The translations under genes and the position numbers were made by a program. Below, piece after piece: positions 34,208-43,274 of a stretch of 64,000 nucleotides of DNA (the first letter of the stretch is position 1; every line of letters begins with the position of its first letter). This DNA is from Bog-756 sp963831535. GTDB lineage: Bacteria > Actinomycetota > Acidimicrobiia > Acidimicrobiales > RAAP-2. The notes beneath the pieces were generated by a model. It saw nothing but the letters and a program-made list of their open reading frames with translations. It was not told the origin of the DNA and did not search any database. The stretch lies in contig CAWHQP010000007.1 of the NCBI GenBank assembly GCA_963831535.1, positions 310,001 to 374,000 on the forward strand, in the 5' to 3' direction.

Positions 34208-34239
34208 CCCCCGACCGCTGTCAGACCGGCGGTCGGGGG
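34208..34239. terminator. Bidirectional stem-loop between convergent SDR genes
   Basis: Perfect 10-bp arms CCCCCGACCG and CGGTCGGGGG with a 12-nt loop, placed between the stop of the plus-strand SDR (34188) and over the last codons of the minus-strand SDR. No T-tract. The location between convergent genes supports a terminator. Confidence 0.5.
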
Positions 34240-34967
34240 ATGACGGCCACCGACGGGATGTAGGCGCTGGCCCCGCACCGGAGCACGTTGTCGACCGTCT
34301 GGACCAGCTCGTCGACCTCCATGAGCGATCCGCTCAGGAGGTTCCGGGCCTGCCAAATGGGATGGAGCTCGGCGGCCAGGTCCCAGTCCCACCCGTTGGC
34401 GAATTCGGTGCCCGAAGGCCCTTCGCCACCGGCGCAGTCGCCCACGATGACCCGGGTGAAACCGACGGCGGGATGCTCGGTCCGGTACGCCTCGATCAGG
34501 CGCTCCAACGCCGCCTTGCTGGTGGCGTAGGCCCCGAGGCCGTGCCACGGTGGGGTGAACGAGGCACTGACCGATGAGAGGTATGCGGCCACGCCCCGAG
34601 TCTCGGTGAGATGGGGGACCGCCGCCGCGGTGATCAGCGCCGCGCCCACCACATTGGTGTTGAACGTGTTGCGCCAGGTCTCACCGTCGATGTCGACCAA
34701 CCGGCCGAGGGGTCCCACCCCGGTGGCGTAGACGAGGGCGTCGATGCCACCGAGGCTGGCCGCCGCCTCCTCGATGGCCGCTTGGCACGACTGGTCGTCG
34801 GTGACGTCGCAGACGACGGCCACCGAGCCCGGCCCTGCCTCCTCAGCCGCCTCGAGCAGGCGGTCCTTACGCCGGGCCAGGAGGGCCACGGTTGCCCCCC
34901 GCTGTCCCAGACCGGTGGCCAGCGATCGGCCGAGACCGCTCGAGGCGCCGACGACGACTGTTCTCAT
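34221..34967 (-). CDS. SDR-family oxidoreductase
   Basis: 248-aa SDR with GASSGLGRSLATGL near the N-terminus, Arg-rich NADP-type strand end LLARRKDRLLEA, DVTDDQS, YATGVGPLG in place of NNAG, catalytic Ser in SSVSASFTPP and YATSKAALERLI. The C-terminal third (PSGTEFANGWDWDLAAELHPIWQARNLL) is atypical and probably forms the substrate pocket. It lies 87 nt downstream of the P450 on the same strand, so the two probably act in sequence: hydroxylation, then oxidation. Confidence 0.9.
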   Translation of the reverse strand: MRTVVVGASSGLGRSLATGLGQRGATVALLARRKDRLLEAAEEAGPGSVAVVCDVTDDQSCQAAIEEAAASLGGIDALVYATGVGPLGRLVDIDGETWRNTFNTNVVGAALITAAAVPHLTETRGVAAYLSSVSASFTPPWHGLGAYATSKAALERLIEAYRTEHPAVGFTRVIVGDCAGGEGPSGTEFANGWDWDLAAELHPIWQARNLLSGSLMEVDELVQTVDNVLRCGASAYIPSVAVIPRPPV

Positions 34968-35054
34968 GACCGGGATGTCCTCTCTCCTGCGGGCTGGTCG
35001 ATCGCTACCACCGCGGCCGATGGCTGGCCTCTGACCTGAAGGTACATGATCGGG

Positions 35055-36260
35055 TCAGGAGGTGACGACGGGCAGCTTGTCCCACCCGCGGACGGTTGAG
35101 GTCCGGGTCTGGACGGCGTGGTCCCAGTCGACCTCCCACGTGGGGAATCGTTGGAGCACCTCGTCCAGGGCGATGCGACCCTCCATCCGGGCCAGGGCCG
35201 AGCCCAGACAGAAGTGGATGCCGTAACCGAAGGCCAGGTGGTGGTCGATGGCGCGGTGGATGTCGAACCGGTCGGCCTCGGGGAAATGGCGGTCGTCGCG
35301 GTTGCCCGAGGCGGTCAGCAGTAGGACGGTGCTCCCGGCGGGGACGCTCACGCCGTGGTGCTCGACGTCCCTGGTCACGTAGCGGGCCTGGACCGGGGAG
35401 GGTGATTCGTAGCGCAACAGCTCCTCGATGGCGTTCGGTACCAGGCTGCGGTCCTCCACGAGCTGGCGACGCTGGTCGGGGTGCTCGGCCAGCACCTTGC
35501 CCGTCCAGCCGATGAGCCGGGCCGTGGTCTCGTTGCCGGCGGCGGCGATCAGGTTGACGTAACTCAGGACTTCCTCACGGCTCAGCCGGCGCACCGTGCC
35601 GTCCACGTCCTCGAACTCGGCCTGCAGCAGTTCGGTCATCAGGTCATCGGAGGGGTGCGAGGCCCGCCAGTCGATGTACTCGGCGAATCCTTCCGCCGCA
35701 TTCATGCCTTCGTCGAACGCCTTGTCGAAATCAGGCATGCCGCTCTCGGTGAGGCGCAGCCCTTCATCGATCCGATCGCGGATGGCTTCCTGGTCGGCTT
35801 CGGGGATGCCGAGGAGCATGCCAATGGTGCGCATGGGCATCTGGGCGCCGAGGTCCTCGATGAAATCGAATCCTCCCGTACCCACCAGCGGGTCGAGGCT
35901 CCGGGCGCAGAAGTCGCGGATCTTGGGTTCGAGGTCGTTGATGGCCCGGGGGGTGAAGACGCGGGAAAGGATGCGCCGGTGGATGTCGTGGGTCGGCGGG
36001 TCCTCGAAGATGATCGACCCGGGAGGAAGATCGATGTCGGCCTTGATGATCTCGAGCAGGGTGCCTTTGCTCGAGATGTAGGTCTCCCACTGCTTGGAGC
36101 AGGAGTCGACGTCGTCGAAGCGGCTGAGGGCGTAGAAGTCGTAGCGCTCGTTGTAGTAGGCCGGCTGCTCGTCCCGCAGTCGTTTCCACACCGGGTACGG
36201 ATCGGTGTCGATCTCGAAGTCGTACGGGTCGTAGTAGACGTCGGATTCCATCGTGGTCAT
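35055..36260 (-). CDS. Cytochrome P450
   Basis: 401-aa soluble bacterial P450 monooxygenase. I-helix AAAGNETTARLIG, K-helix ExxR in AIEELLRYESP, and haem-binding FGYGIHFCLGSALARME with the axial Cys. Length and start (MTTMESDVYYDPYDFEIDTDPYPVWKRLR pattern) fit actinobacterial fatty-acid or terpenoid P450s. ATG 36260 follows AGGGA at 5-nt spacing; 36251 is an alternative. No ferredoxin gene is adjacent. The dyad at 36399-36411 lies 139 bp upstream. Substrate not deducible. Confidence 0.94.
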   Translation of the reverse strand: MTTMESDVYYDPYDFEIDTDPYPVWKRLRDEQPAYYNERYDFYALSRFDDVDSCSKQWETYISSKGTLLEIIKADIDLPPGSIIFEDPPTHDIHRRILSRVFTPRAINDLEPKIRDFCARSLDPLVGTGGFDFIEDLGAQMPMRTIGMLLGIPEADQEAIRDRIDEGLRLTESGMPDFDKAFDEGMNAAEGFAEYIDWRASHPSDDLMTELLQAEFEDVDGTVRRLSREEVLSYVNLIAAAGNETTARLIGWTGKVLAEHPDQRRQLVEDRSLVPNAIEELLRYESPSPVQARYVTRDVEHHGVSVPAGSTVLLLTASGNRDDRHFPEADRFDIHRAIDHHLAFGYGIHFCLGSALARMEGRIALDEVLQRFPTWEVDWDHAVQTRTSTVRGWDKLPVVTS

Positions 36261-36618
36261 CGGGGTCCCTATCGCTGTCCTGGGCGGTCGTCGGTGGGCC
36301 AGACGCCCCGACCCCCCGTGCTCCGAACTGTCCCGCCAGTGCTCGGCCTGGCGCACCGGCTGGCGGCCAGCCGACAAAACCAGCATCGCACATAAAAAAG
36401 AAGCCCGTTCTCAACAGGGGCGATGTGGCGAGGCCTCCGGACCCAGCCGGTCGGGCCGCCGGCCATGATGACCAGCGTGACCTGGTAAAACCCGGCGAGG
36501 TGGGGGCCCGGCCGCTCAGTGCCGGCAGGGCCGGGTGGTGGCAGGGCTCAGGTAAAAACGATACTCTCCTTTGGACATAGGAGCATTCTCAATTGGGTGC
36601 GACGAAGGAAGTGGAGCC
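36261..36618. promoter_or_regulatory. 358-bp divergent regulatory region (P450 / acyl-CoA ligase) with two or three dyads
   Basis: No convincing gene. Dyad copies: AGAAG-CCC-GTTCT at 36399-36411 (9 of 10), AAAAC-GAT-ACTCT at 36555-36567 (7 of 10) and a half-conserved ATAGG-AGC-ATTCT at 36577-36589. The last two are centred 22 bp apart, about two helical turns. AT-rich patches at 36375-36400 and 36550-36595 fit promoters for the two directions. Confidence 0.5.
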
Positions 36619-38271
36619 ATGGCGAAGCGAACACGGGACATCCCTGATGAACGTCGTCGAGGCCGTGGCCCGGTGTCCGGAGCGGCCAGCGGATCCCGGA
36701 CGACCATCCCGGCCGTCACCGCGGCGGCCGCGGCGCAGTTCGCCGAGCAGAGTGCAATCGAGGACGGCACGACCCGCCTGACCTACGCCGAGTTGGCCGA
36801 AGAGGCCCGCACCTTCGGTGCCGCCCTGGTGGCCTCCGGTATCGAACCCGGAGACCGGGTGGCCGTGTGGGCCTACAACAGTGCCGAGTGGGTGGTGGCG
36901 TTGCTCGGCCTGGCCCAGGCCGGTGCCGTACTCGTGCCCATCAACACCCGCTTCAAGGGCGGTGAGGCGGCGGAGATCCTGGCCCGGAGCCGCGCCCGCC
37001 TCCTGGTGACGGTGACCGACTTCCTGGGGGTGGACTACGTGTCCATGCTGCGGGCCACCGACCTCGAGCTCCCCGATCTCGACGCGGTCGTCATCGCCCA
37101 CGGACCGGTGCCCCTCGGCGCCGAGTCGTGGGACGGCTTCATGGCCCGGGCCGCGCCGTCCGACCGGGTGGTGGTCGACCGGCGAGTCTCGGAACTCGGC
37201 GCTCTCGATCCGTCGGACATCCTGTTCACCTCGGGCACCACCGGTGTGCCCAAAGGGGTGGTGATGACCCACGGTCGGACTCTGTGCGTGGCTACCGACT
37301 GGGTGGCCATGACCGGCCTCTCCTCTGACGACCGGTACCTCATGGTCAATCCGTACTTCCACATGTTCGGGCTGAAGGCGGGGATACTGGCCTGTGTGGC
37401 CAGCGGGGCGACCATGCTGCCCGAGGCGGTGTTCGACGTCGACCGGATCCTGGAGCGGGTGGCCGAGGATCGGGTCACCGTGCTGCCCGGGCCGCCGACC
37501 CTCTACCAGGCCATGCTCGACCATCCCGAGCGGCAGGACCACCGGCTGGCGACCCTTCGTGTGGCGGTGACCGGAGCGGCCGACATCCCCGTCGAACTGG
37601 TACGCCGCGTCGTCGACGAACTTCCGTTCACCACCGTGATCACCGGCTACGGGCTCACCGAGGCGGGAACGGCGGCTGCCACCTCACCGGGTGATGACGT
37701 GGAGACCATCGCCACCACGGTTGGACGGCCCCGGCCCGGGTTCGAGCTCCGCATCGTGGGCGACGACGGTGACGTCGGCGTCGGCGAACCCGGCGAGGTG
37801 GTGCTGCGGGGCGGGAGCGTCATGGCCGGCTACCTCGACGACCCCGAGGCCACCGAGGCCACCCTGTCGGCGGACGGATGGTTGCGGACCGGCGACATCG
37901 GCGTGATCGACCCCGGCGGCTACCTTTCCATCGTCGGGCGGTTAAAGGACATGTTCATCGTGGGGGGATTCAACGCCTATCCGGCCGAGATCGAGAACGT
38001 TCTGCTCGGCCATCCCGACATCCGCCAGGCCGCGGTGATCGGCATCCCCGACGAGCGACTGGGCGAGGTCGGGATGGCCTTCGTCGTAACCGGACCGGGG
38101 AGTGCCTCACCGACCGAGATTATCGGCTGGTGTCGGGACCAGATGGCCAACTACAAGGTCCCGCGGATGGTGGCCGTGGTGGATGAGATCCCCGTCAACG
38201 CCACCGGGAAGGTCATGAAGGACACGTTGCGCCAGCGGGCCGAAGCCCACCGGTCCGGGGCCGCGGGGTGA
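36619..38271 (+). CDS. Acyl-CoA synthetase, FadD3-like
   Basis: 550-aa ANL-family ligase: P-loop ILFTSGTTGVPKGVVMTHG, NPYFHMFGLKAGILAC, VTVLPGPPTLYQAMLDHP, GYGLTEAGTAAA, DGWLRTGDIGVIDPGGYL, LKDMFIVGGFNAYPAEIENVL and the C-terminal lysine in VNATGKVMKDTLR. Several blocks recall FadD3 of the steroid CD-ring pathway, so a polycyclic or alicyclic propanoate is a reasonable substrate guess, from memory and not proven. ATG 36619 has GGAAGTGGAG 2 nt upstream. The N-terminal 45 residues are basic and low in conservation. The stop overlaps the CoA-transferase start (GTGA). Confidence 0.92.
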   Translation: MAKRTRDIPDERRRGRGPVSGAASGSRTTIPAVTAAAAAQFAEQSAIEDGTTRLTYAELAEEARTFGAALVASGIEPGDRVAVWAYNSAEWVVALLGLAQAGAVLVPINTRFKGGEAAEILARSRARLLVTVTDFLGVDYVSMLRATDLELPDLDAVVIAHGPVPLGAESWDGFMARAAPSDRVVVDRRVSELGALDPSDILFTSGTTGVPKGVVMTHGRTLCVATDWVAMTGLSSDDRYLMVNPYFHMFGLKAGILACVASGATMLPEAVFDVDRILERVAEDRVTVLPGPPTLYQAMLDHPERQDHRLATLRVAVTGAADIPVELVRRVVDELPFTTVITGYGLTEAGTAAATSPGDDVETIATTVGRPRPGFELRIVGDDGDVGVGEPGEVVLRGGSVMAGYLDDPEATEATLSADGWLRTGDIGVIDPGGYLSIVGRLKDMFIVGGFNAYPAEIENVLLGHPDIRQAAVIGIPDERLGEVGMAFVVTGPGSASPTEIIGWCRDQMANYKVPRMVAVVDEIPVNATGKVMKDTLRQRAEAHRSGAAG

Positions 38272-39497
38272 GCACCGGCCCGGCCAGTCCGACCGCCCCG
38301 GGCCTCTCGTCCTTCGCCGGCCTCCGAGTGGTGGAGATGGGGGTGTGGGTGGCCGCCCCGTCGGCTGCCGCCCTATTGGCTGACTGGGGTGCCGATGTCA
38401 TCAAAGTCGAAGCGCCGGCGGGCGATCCCATGCGCCAGGTCTTCGGGTCGCTCGGCATCGACAGCGATATGCCCAACCCGGCGTTCGCCCTCGACAATCG
38501 GGGCAAACGCAGCGTCGTCCTCAACCTTCGCCAGGATCCGGACCGCGGTCACCTCGAGGACCTGCTGGACACGGCGGACGTCTTCGTCACCAATCTGCGG
38601 CCCGACTCCCTCGACGGTCTCGGCCTCGAGCCCTCGACCACCGTGGCCCGCCACCCCCGGCTGGTGTACTGCAGCATCAGCGGCTACGGACTGCACGGCA
38701 ACGAGCGCGATCGTCCCACCTACGACATCGGGGCCTTCTGGGCCCGGTCGGGCCTGTCGGTCCAGATGGCCGATGCCGACGGCAACCCACTGAACGCACG
38801 GGGAGGCATCGGCGACCACATCACCGGTCTGGCCGCGCTGGGCGGGCTCCTGGCTGCGGTGATGGAGCAGCGGGCCACCGGACAGGGGAGGGTGGTCGAG
38901 GTGTCGTTACTCCGGACCGGTACCTACGTGCTGGGGTGGGACCTGGGTCTGCAGATGACGCTGGGAAAAGTGGCCCGGGCCGAGTCGAGGGACCGGAACC
39001 AGGCCCCCCTCATGAACCCCTACCGCGCCGCCGACGGTCGGTGGTTCTTCTTCACCGGACTGGAGGCGGCCCGGCACATCCCCGCCGTCTGCCGGGCCCT
39101 CGGCCGCCCCGACCTGTTGGACGACCCGCGCTTTGCCGATGCCGGCGCCATTCGTCGCCACCGCACCGAGGTCATCGCCATCCTTGACGAGATCGTGGCC
39201 CAGCGCCCCCTCGAGGTCTGGGCCGAGCGCTTCGACCGGGAAGGCGTGTGGTGGGCCCCGGCCCAGACCCCCGCCGAGGTGGTCGACGATCCCCAGCTGC
39301 TGGCCAACGGGGGGATCGCCGAGATCGACGGCGGCGAGACCGCCGCGGTACAGCGCTCCGTGAACGGTCCGGTCAGCTTCTCCGATGTCGCCGGACGCCG
39401 GTACGCCCCGGTCCCCCGACTCGGACAGCACACCGAGGAGGTGCTCGCCGAACTGGCCGACCGGGCGGAGGCCCCGGCCCCGGGTCGAGTCCTCTAG
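38268..39497 (+). CDS. Type III CoA-transferase (CaiB/BaiF family)
   Basis: 409-aa class III CoA-transferase. Blocks: GLRVVEMGVWVAAPSAAALLADWGADVIKVEAP, DNRGKRSVVLNLRQDP, YCSISGYGLHGNERDRP, and the catalytic Asp in GGIGDHITGLAALGGLLAA, the clearest match to the family D-x-x-T-G site among the three copies. GTG 38268 overlaps the ligase stop by 4 nt, so an ATP-dependent and an ATP-independent CoA-activating enzyme are translationally coupled. Its stop overlaps the convergent ACAD stop by 4 nt. Confidence 0.93.
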   Translation: MSTGPASPTAPGLSSFAGLRVVEMGVWVAAPSAAALLADWGADVIKVEAPAGDPMRQVFGSLGIDSDMPNPAFALDNRGKRSVVLNLRQDPDRGHLEDLLDTADVFVTNLRPDSLDGLGLEPSTTVARHPRLVYCSISGYGLHGNERDRPTYDIGAFWARSGLSVQMADADGNPLNARGGIGDHITGLAALGGLLAAVMEQRATGQGRVVEVSLLRTGTYVLGWDLGLQMTLGKVARAESRDRNQAPLMNPYRAADGRWFFFTGLEAARHIPAVCRALGRPDLLDDPRFADAGAIRRHRTEVIAILDEIVAQRPLEVWAERFDREGVWWAPAQTPAEVVDDPQLLANGGIAEIDGGETAAVQRSVNGPVSFSDVAGRRYAPVPRLGQHTEEVLAELADRAEAPAPGRVL

Positions 39498-40654
39498 TGC
39501 CGGGCCCGGGCCAGCAGACCCCGTGCGATGACCAGCCGCTGGATCTCGTTCGTGCCCTCGCCGATGACCATCAGGGGGGCGTCACGGTAGTAGCGCTCAA
39601 CCGGCAGGTCCGTGGTGTAGCCGACCCCACCGTGGATGCGCATGGCCTCGGTGGCCAACTCCAGGGCCGTCTCGCTGGCGAACAGCTTGGCCATCCCGGC
39701 CTCCACGTCACAGCGCAGTCCGGCCATCTTGCGCTCGGCGGCGTTGCGGGTCAGCAGGCGGGATGCCTCCAGCCGTGTCGCCATGTCGGCCAGCTTGAGC
39801 TGGATGGCCTGGTGCTCGGCGATGGGCTTGCCGAACGTGCTCCGCTGCTGGGCGTAGGTCAGGGCGGCGTCGAAGGCGGCACCGGCCACGCCGACGGCCC
39901 GCGCCGCGATGTTGATCCGGCCCACCTCGAGCACGCCGAGGATCTGGGGCAGGCCTCTGCCCGGCTCCCCGATGAGGTTGGCGGCCGGGACGCGGTGGTC
40001 GGTGTAGGCCATCTCCACGGTCTCCACGCCCCGGTACCCGAGCTTGCCCACATGCTTGCTGACCGAGATCCCCTCGAAGCTGGCCCCCGGCTCCTTCTCC
40101 ACTATGAAGGCGGAGATCCCCTCTTCGGTGCGGGCGGCCAGGGCCACCACGCCGGCCCGTTCGCCGTTGGTCACCCAAGCCTTGGTGCCGTTGATCACGT
40201 ACTCGTCGCCGTCCCGGCGGGCCTTGCAGGCGATGTTGCGGGTGTCGCTACCGGCGTCGGGCTCGGAGAGCGACAAGGCTCCCCGGCGCTCGCCGGTGGC
40301 CATCACCGGCAGGAACCGCTGCCGTTGCTCCTCGCTGCCGTGGGCCATGAGCAAGGTGGCGGCCATGGTGTGGGTGTTGATGACCCCGGTCAGGCTCATC
40401 CACCCGTACGCCAGCTCCTCGATGACGCCGATGTAGGTCAGGAGATCGAGTCCGAGTCCGCCGTAGGCCTCGGGGATGGTGATCCCGAACAGACCGAGGC
40501 CTCGCATCTGCTCGATGATCTCGGTGGGGAAGCGATCCTCGTGCTCGAACTCCGAGGCGACCGGGATGACCTCACGGGCGACGAAGGTGCGGACGGTGTC
40601 GATGATCGCCTCACGCACGTCCTCGCTGGTGGTGATGGCGTCCGTAGTCTGCAT
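39494..40654 (-). CDS. Acyl-CoA dehydrogenase, canonical homomeric type
   Basis: 386-aa ACAD with every classical feature: ITIPEAYGGLGLDLLTY, ALSLSEPDAGSDTRNIACKA, YVINGTKAWVTNGERA, the EVGRINIAARAVGVA helix, AMRIHGGVGYTTDLPVERYYRDA, and the C-terminal IGEGTNEIQRLVIAR with the catalytic Glu that the paired ACADs of this window lack. Expected to be a homotetramer using ETF as electron acceptor. Divergent from the ligase at 40708 with only 53 bp between starts; the dyad at 40702 is in this promoter. Confidence 0.95.
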   Translation of the reverse strand: MQTTDAITTSEDVREAIIDTVRTFVAREVIPVASEFEHEDRFPTEIIEQMRGLGLFGITIPEAYGGLGLDLLTYIGVIEELAYGWMSLTGVINTHTMAATLLMAHGSEEQRQRFLPVMATGERRGALSLSEPDAGSDTRNIACKARRDGDEYVINGTKAWVTNGERAGVVALAARTEEGISAFIVEKEPGASFEGISVSKHVGKLGYRGVETVEMAYTDHRVPAANLIGEPGRGLPQILGVLEVGRINIAARAVGVAGAAFDAALTYAQQRSTFGKPIAEHQAIQLKLADMATRLEASRLLTRNAAERKMAGLRCDVEAGMAKLFASETALELATEAMRIHGGVGYTTDLPVERYYRDAPLMVIGEGTNEIQRLVIARGLLARARH

Positions 40655-40701
40655 GACGGAAGTCTAACTCTGATAAATATTGACGGTCGATCTCAAATTA
40701 G

Positions 40702-40714
40702 AGAAGAATGTTTC
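40702..40714. promoter_or_regulatory. Weak dyad (AGAAG-AAT-GTTTC) at the ligase start
   Basis: 7 of 10 matches to AGAAC-N3-GTTCT. It overlaps the first possible ATG (40708) of the ligase and is close to the divergent ACAD start at 40654. The whole 53-bp divergent gap is AT-rich. Confidence 0.3.
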
Positions 40715-42234
40715 CAATGGAATCGGTCCTGATGCACGAGGCCCTCCAGCGGGCCGCGCACCGATTCGGCGAACGTGATGCACTGCGGAGCGGGGACGAG
40801 CACTGGTCGTTCCGAGACCTCGACGGGCTGAGCAACGCGTTCGCCCGCCACCTCACCATCAGCGGCGTCGGTCGGGGTGACCGCGTGGTCCTCATGATGG
40901 CCAACCGGATGGAGTTCATCGTGGCCGTCCATGCCGTGAGCCTGCTCGGGGCGGCGGCGGTCCTCGTGAGCCCGGCCTGGAAGCGGACCGAGGTCGCCCA
41001 CGCCCTCGACCTGACCGGGCCGGTGCACGCGGTGGCCGACGTGGACGCCTCGCCCCTGCTGGCCGAGCTCTTGGGTGCCGGGTCCGTCACCGAGCTCGAC
41101 GACCCGGCCATCGACCCCTTCGCCCACAGCCGTGCCCCCCGGCCCACCGTCGGAGTGCGGTCCGGCGACGAATCGGTTCTCGTCTTCAGCTCGGGCACCA
41201 CAGGCCTGCCCAAGGCGGTCCGTCACACCCACGCCTCGATGGGCCTGGCCACCGAGCACTGGGTGACGGTGCTCGGACTCGGCCCGGACGACCGCTTCCA
41301 AGTGGCCACGCCCCCCTCCCACATCCTCGGGCTCCTCAACCTGCTGGCCGCGGTGTCCGCCGGCGCCACGGTCCGACTGCACCGGCGGTTCGACCTCAAC
41401 GAGGTGCTCGCCCGGATCGCCAGCGAGCGGATGACGCTGGAGATGGCCGTCGCCCCCATCGCTCTGGCCCTGGCCAACCATCCCCACCTCGAGGACCACG
41501 ATCTGTCCTCACTCCGCTACATCATGTGGGGGGCCACACCGGTGACCCAGAGCGTCGCCGACGTCGTCACCAAGCGCACGGGCGTGCGGTGGTTGCCGGC
41601 CTACGGGGCGAGTGAGGTGCCGGTGATCGCCGCCAACCCGGTCGACCGTCCCGACGAGTGGCGGCTGGACTCCGCCGGACTGCCACCGGCGGGGATCGAA
41701 CTCCGGATCGCCGATCTCGACACCGGCGATGTCCTGCCGCCCGGCGAGATCGGGGAGGTCCAAGTCATGAGCAGATCGGTCATGTCCGGCTACCTTCCCG
41801 ACGAGGCTTCGGCGGACGCGTTCGCCGACGGCTGGTACCGGACGGGGGATGTCGGATGGCTGGAGGCCGAGGGTTGGGTCCATCTGACCGACCGCTCCAA
41901 GGAGATGATCAAGGTCAACGGATTCCAGGTGGCGCCGGCTGAGGTGGAGGCGGTGCTGCTTGGCCATCCCGCCGTGCTCGACTGCGCGGTGTTCGGCGTC
42001 ATCGACGAGCGCACCGGGGAGGTGCCCGCCGCCGCCGTGGCCCTCGACCCGGATCACCCTGTGGCCGACGGGGAGCTCCAGGCCCTGGTGGCCGAGTCGT
42101 TGGCCACCTACAAGCGCCTGGGCTACCTCGTCGTGGTGGATGAGATCCCACGTCTCCCGTCGGGCAAAGTGCTGCGCCGCACGCTCCGGGACGAGTGGCC
42201 GGCCTGGCGGCTGGCCGAACTGACCGAGGGCTGA
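40708..42234 (+). CDS. AMP-dependent acyl-CoA synthetase/ligase
   Basis: 508-aa ANL-family ligase: P-loop VLVFSSGTTGLPKAVRHTH, PPSHILGLLNLLAAVSAGAT, PAYGASEVPVIAANP, DGWYRTGDVGWLEAEGWVHLTDRSKEMIKVNGFQVAPAEVEAVL and C-terminal RLPSGKVLRRTLRDEW. It is shorter than the FadD3-like gene and of a 4-coumarate/benzoate-ligase-like type. Starts at 40708, 40717 and 40732 are possible; AGAGAAG sits 10 nt before 40717. The stop overlaps the next ACAD by one base (TGATG), so ligase and ACAD pair form one operon. Confidence 0.92.
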   Translation: MFPMESVLMHEALQRAAHRFGERDALRSGDEHWSFRDLDGLSNAFARHLTISGVGRGDRVVLMMANRMEFIVAVHAVSLLGAAAVLVSPAWKRTEVAHALDLTGPVHAVADVDASPLLAELLGAGSVTELDDPAIDPFAHSRAPRPTVGVRSGDESVLVFSSGTTGLPKAVRHTHASMGLATEHWVTVLGLGPDDRFQVATPPSHILGLLNLLAAVSAGATVRLHRRFDLNEVLARIASERMTLEMAVAPIALALANHPHLEDHDLSSLRYIMWGATPVTQSVADVVTKRTGVRWLPAYGASEVPVIAANPVDRPDEWRLDSAGLPPAGIELRIADLDTGDVLPPGEIGEVQVMSRSVMSGYLPDEASADAFADGWYRTGDVGWLEAEGWVHLTDRSKEMIKVNGFQVAPAEVEAVLLGHPAVLDCAVFGVIDERTGEVPAAAVALDPDHPVADGELQALVAESLATYKRLGYLVVVDEIPRLPSGKVLRRTLRDEWPAWRLAELTEG

Positions 42235-43274
42235 TGGACGTCCGCCTGTCGCCCGAGCAGCAGGCTCTCCGGGACTCGTCCGCCCGGCTTGTCGACCGGC
42301 TCGGCCCCCACGCGGTCGGAGACCTCGGCGATCCGGAGCGGACCGCGAAGCTCGACGCCGCGGTGACCGGCGCCGGGTGGCGGGAGCTCCGGACCGCCGC
42401 CGACGGCGACGAGCCGCTCGCCTCGGGGGTGGAGGTGGCCATCGTCGCCGAGGCGCTCGGTCGGGGACTGGCCGACGTCTCGTTCCTCGGGCCGACCCTG
42501 GCCAGTGAGCTACGCAGGTTGGCCGGTGCGCCGCCCAGTGCCGAGACCGAGACCGTGGTGCTCGATCCCCCCCTCATGTCGGTGGCCCGGGTCGCCGGGA
42601 GTCGGACGCCCGACGGTGTGGCGGTCGACGTACAGGGCTCGTCCCGCGCCCTCCTGCTCATCGAGGGCGCCGGCGGATCGCGCCTGGCCCACGTGGTGGT
42701 GGACCCGGCTCCGGTGGGTGCCGACCTCACCCGACCCTCTGCCGCCCTCGACCCGACGGCGGCGGTGACCGCCCTGGCCGGGGCAGCCCGACCGATCACT
42801 GACGAGGCCCTGGTCCGCTGGACCGCGCTCGGGCTCTCGGTGGCCTGCGCCGACCTGGTCGGGTCCATGGAGGGGGCGGTGCGGCTGGCCACGGGCTATG
42901 CCATCGAACGCCACCAGTACGGGGCGGCCATCGGCTCGTTCCAGGCCGTCCAACACCTGTTGGCCGATGCCTACGTGCTGACCGAGGGTTCTCGGAGCGT
43001 GACCCGGCATGCGTCCTGGGCCGTCGACGAGCTCCCCGCCGCCGACGCCCTCGCCGCGGCGGCCGTGGCCAAGGCGTACTGTGCCCGTGCCGCGCGCCAG
43101 GTGTGCGAAACCGCCATCCAGGTGCATGGAGGGATCGGCAACACCTGGGAGTGCCTGGCTCACGTCTACCTCCGGCGCTCGCTCCTCTCGGGCGACCTGT
43201 TCGGCGACGCCGAATCCTGTGTGACCCGCGTGCTGCACCATCGCTCCATCGGGGATGGTCATGGACTTCGGTGA
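42234..43274 (+). CDS. Acyl-CoA dehydrogenase, partner-type subunit
   Basis: 346-aa ACAD-fold protein: LSPEQQALRDSSARLVDRLG start, GYAIERHQYGAAIGSFQAVQHLLADAYV, and QVHGGIGNTWECLAHVYLRRSLLSGDLFG at the C-terminus. The central beta domain is reduced and no EGT Glu motif is present. Same type as the proteins at 9467 and 19600. It is overlapped at its 3' end by the next ACAD (43261), again an ACAD pair. ATG 42234 overlaps the ligase stop. Confidence 0.88.
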   Translation: MDVRLSPEQQALRDSSARLVDRLGPHAVGDLGDPERTAKLDAAVTGAGWRELRTAADGDEPLASGVEVAIVAEALGRGLADVSFLGPTLASELRRLAGAPPSAETETVVLDPPLMSVARVAGSRTPDGVAVDVQGSSRALLLIEGAGGSRLAHVVVDPAPVGADLTRPSAALDPTAAVTALAGAARPITDEALVRWTALGLSVACADLVGSMEGAVRLATGYAIERHQYGAAIGSFQAVQHLLADAYVLTEGSRSVTRHASWAVDELPAADALAAAAVAKAYCARAARQVCETAIQVHGGIGNTWECLAHVYLRRSLLSGDLFGDAESCVTRVLHHRSIGDGHGLR

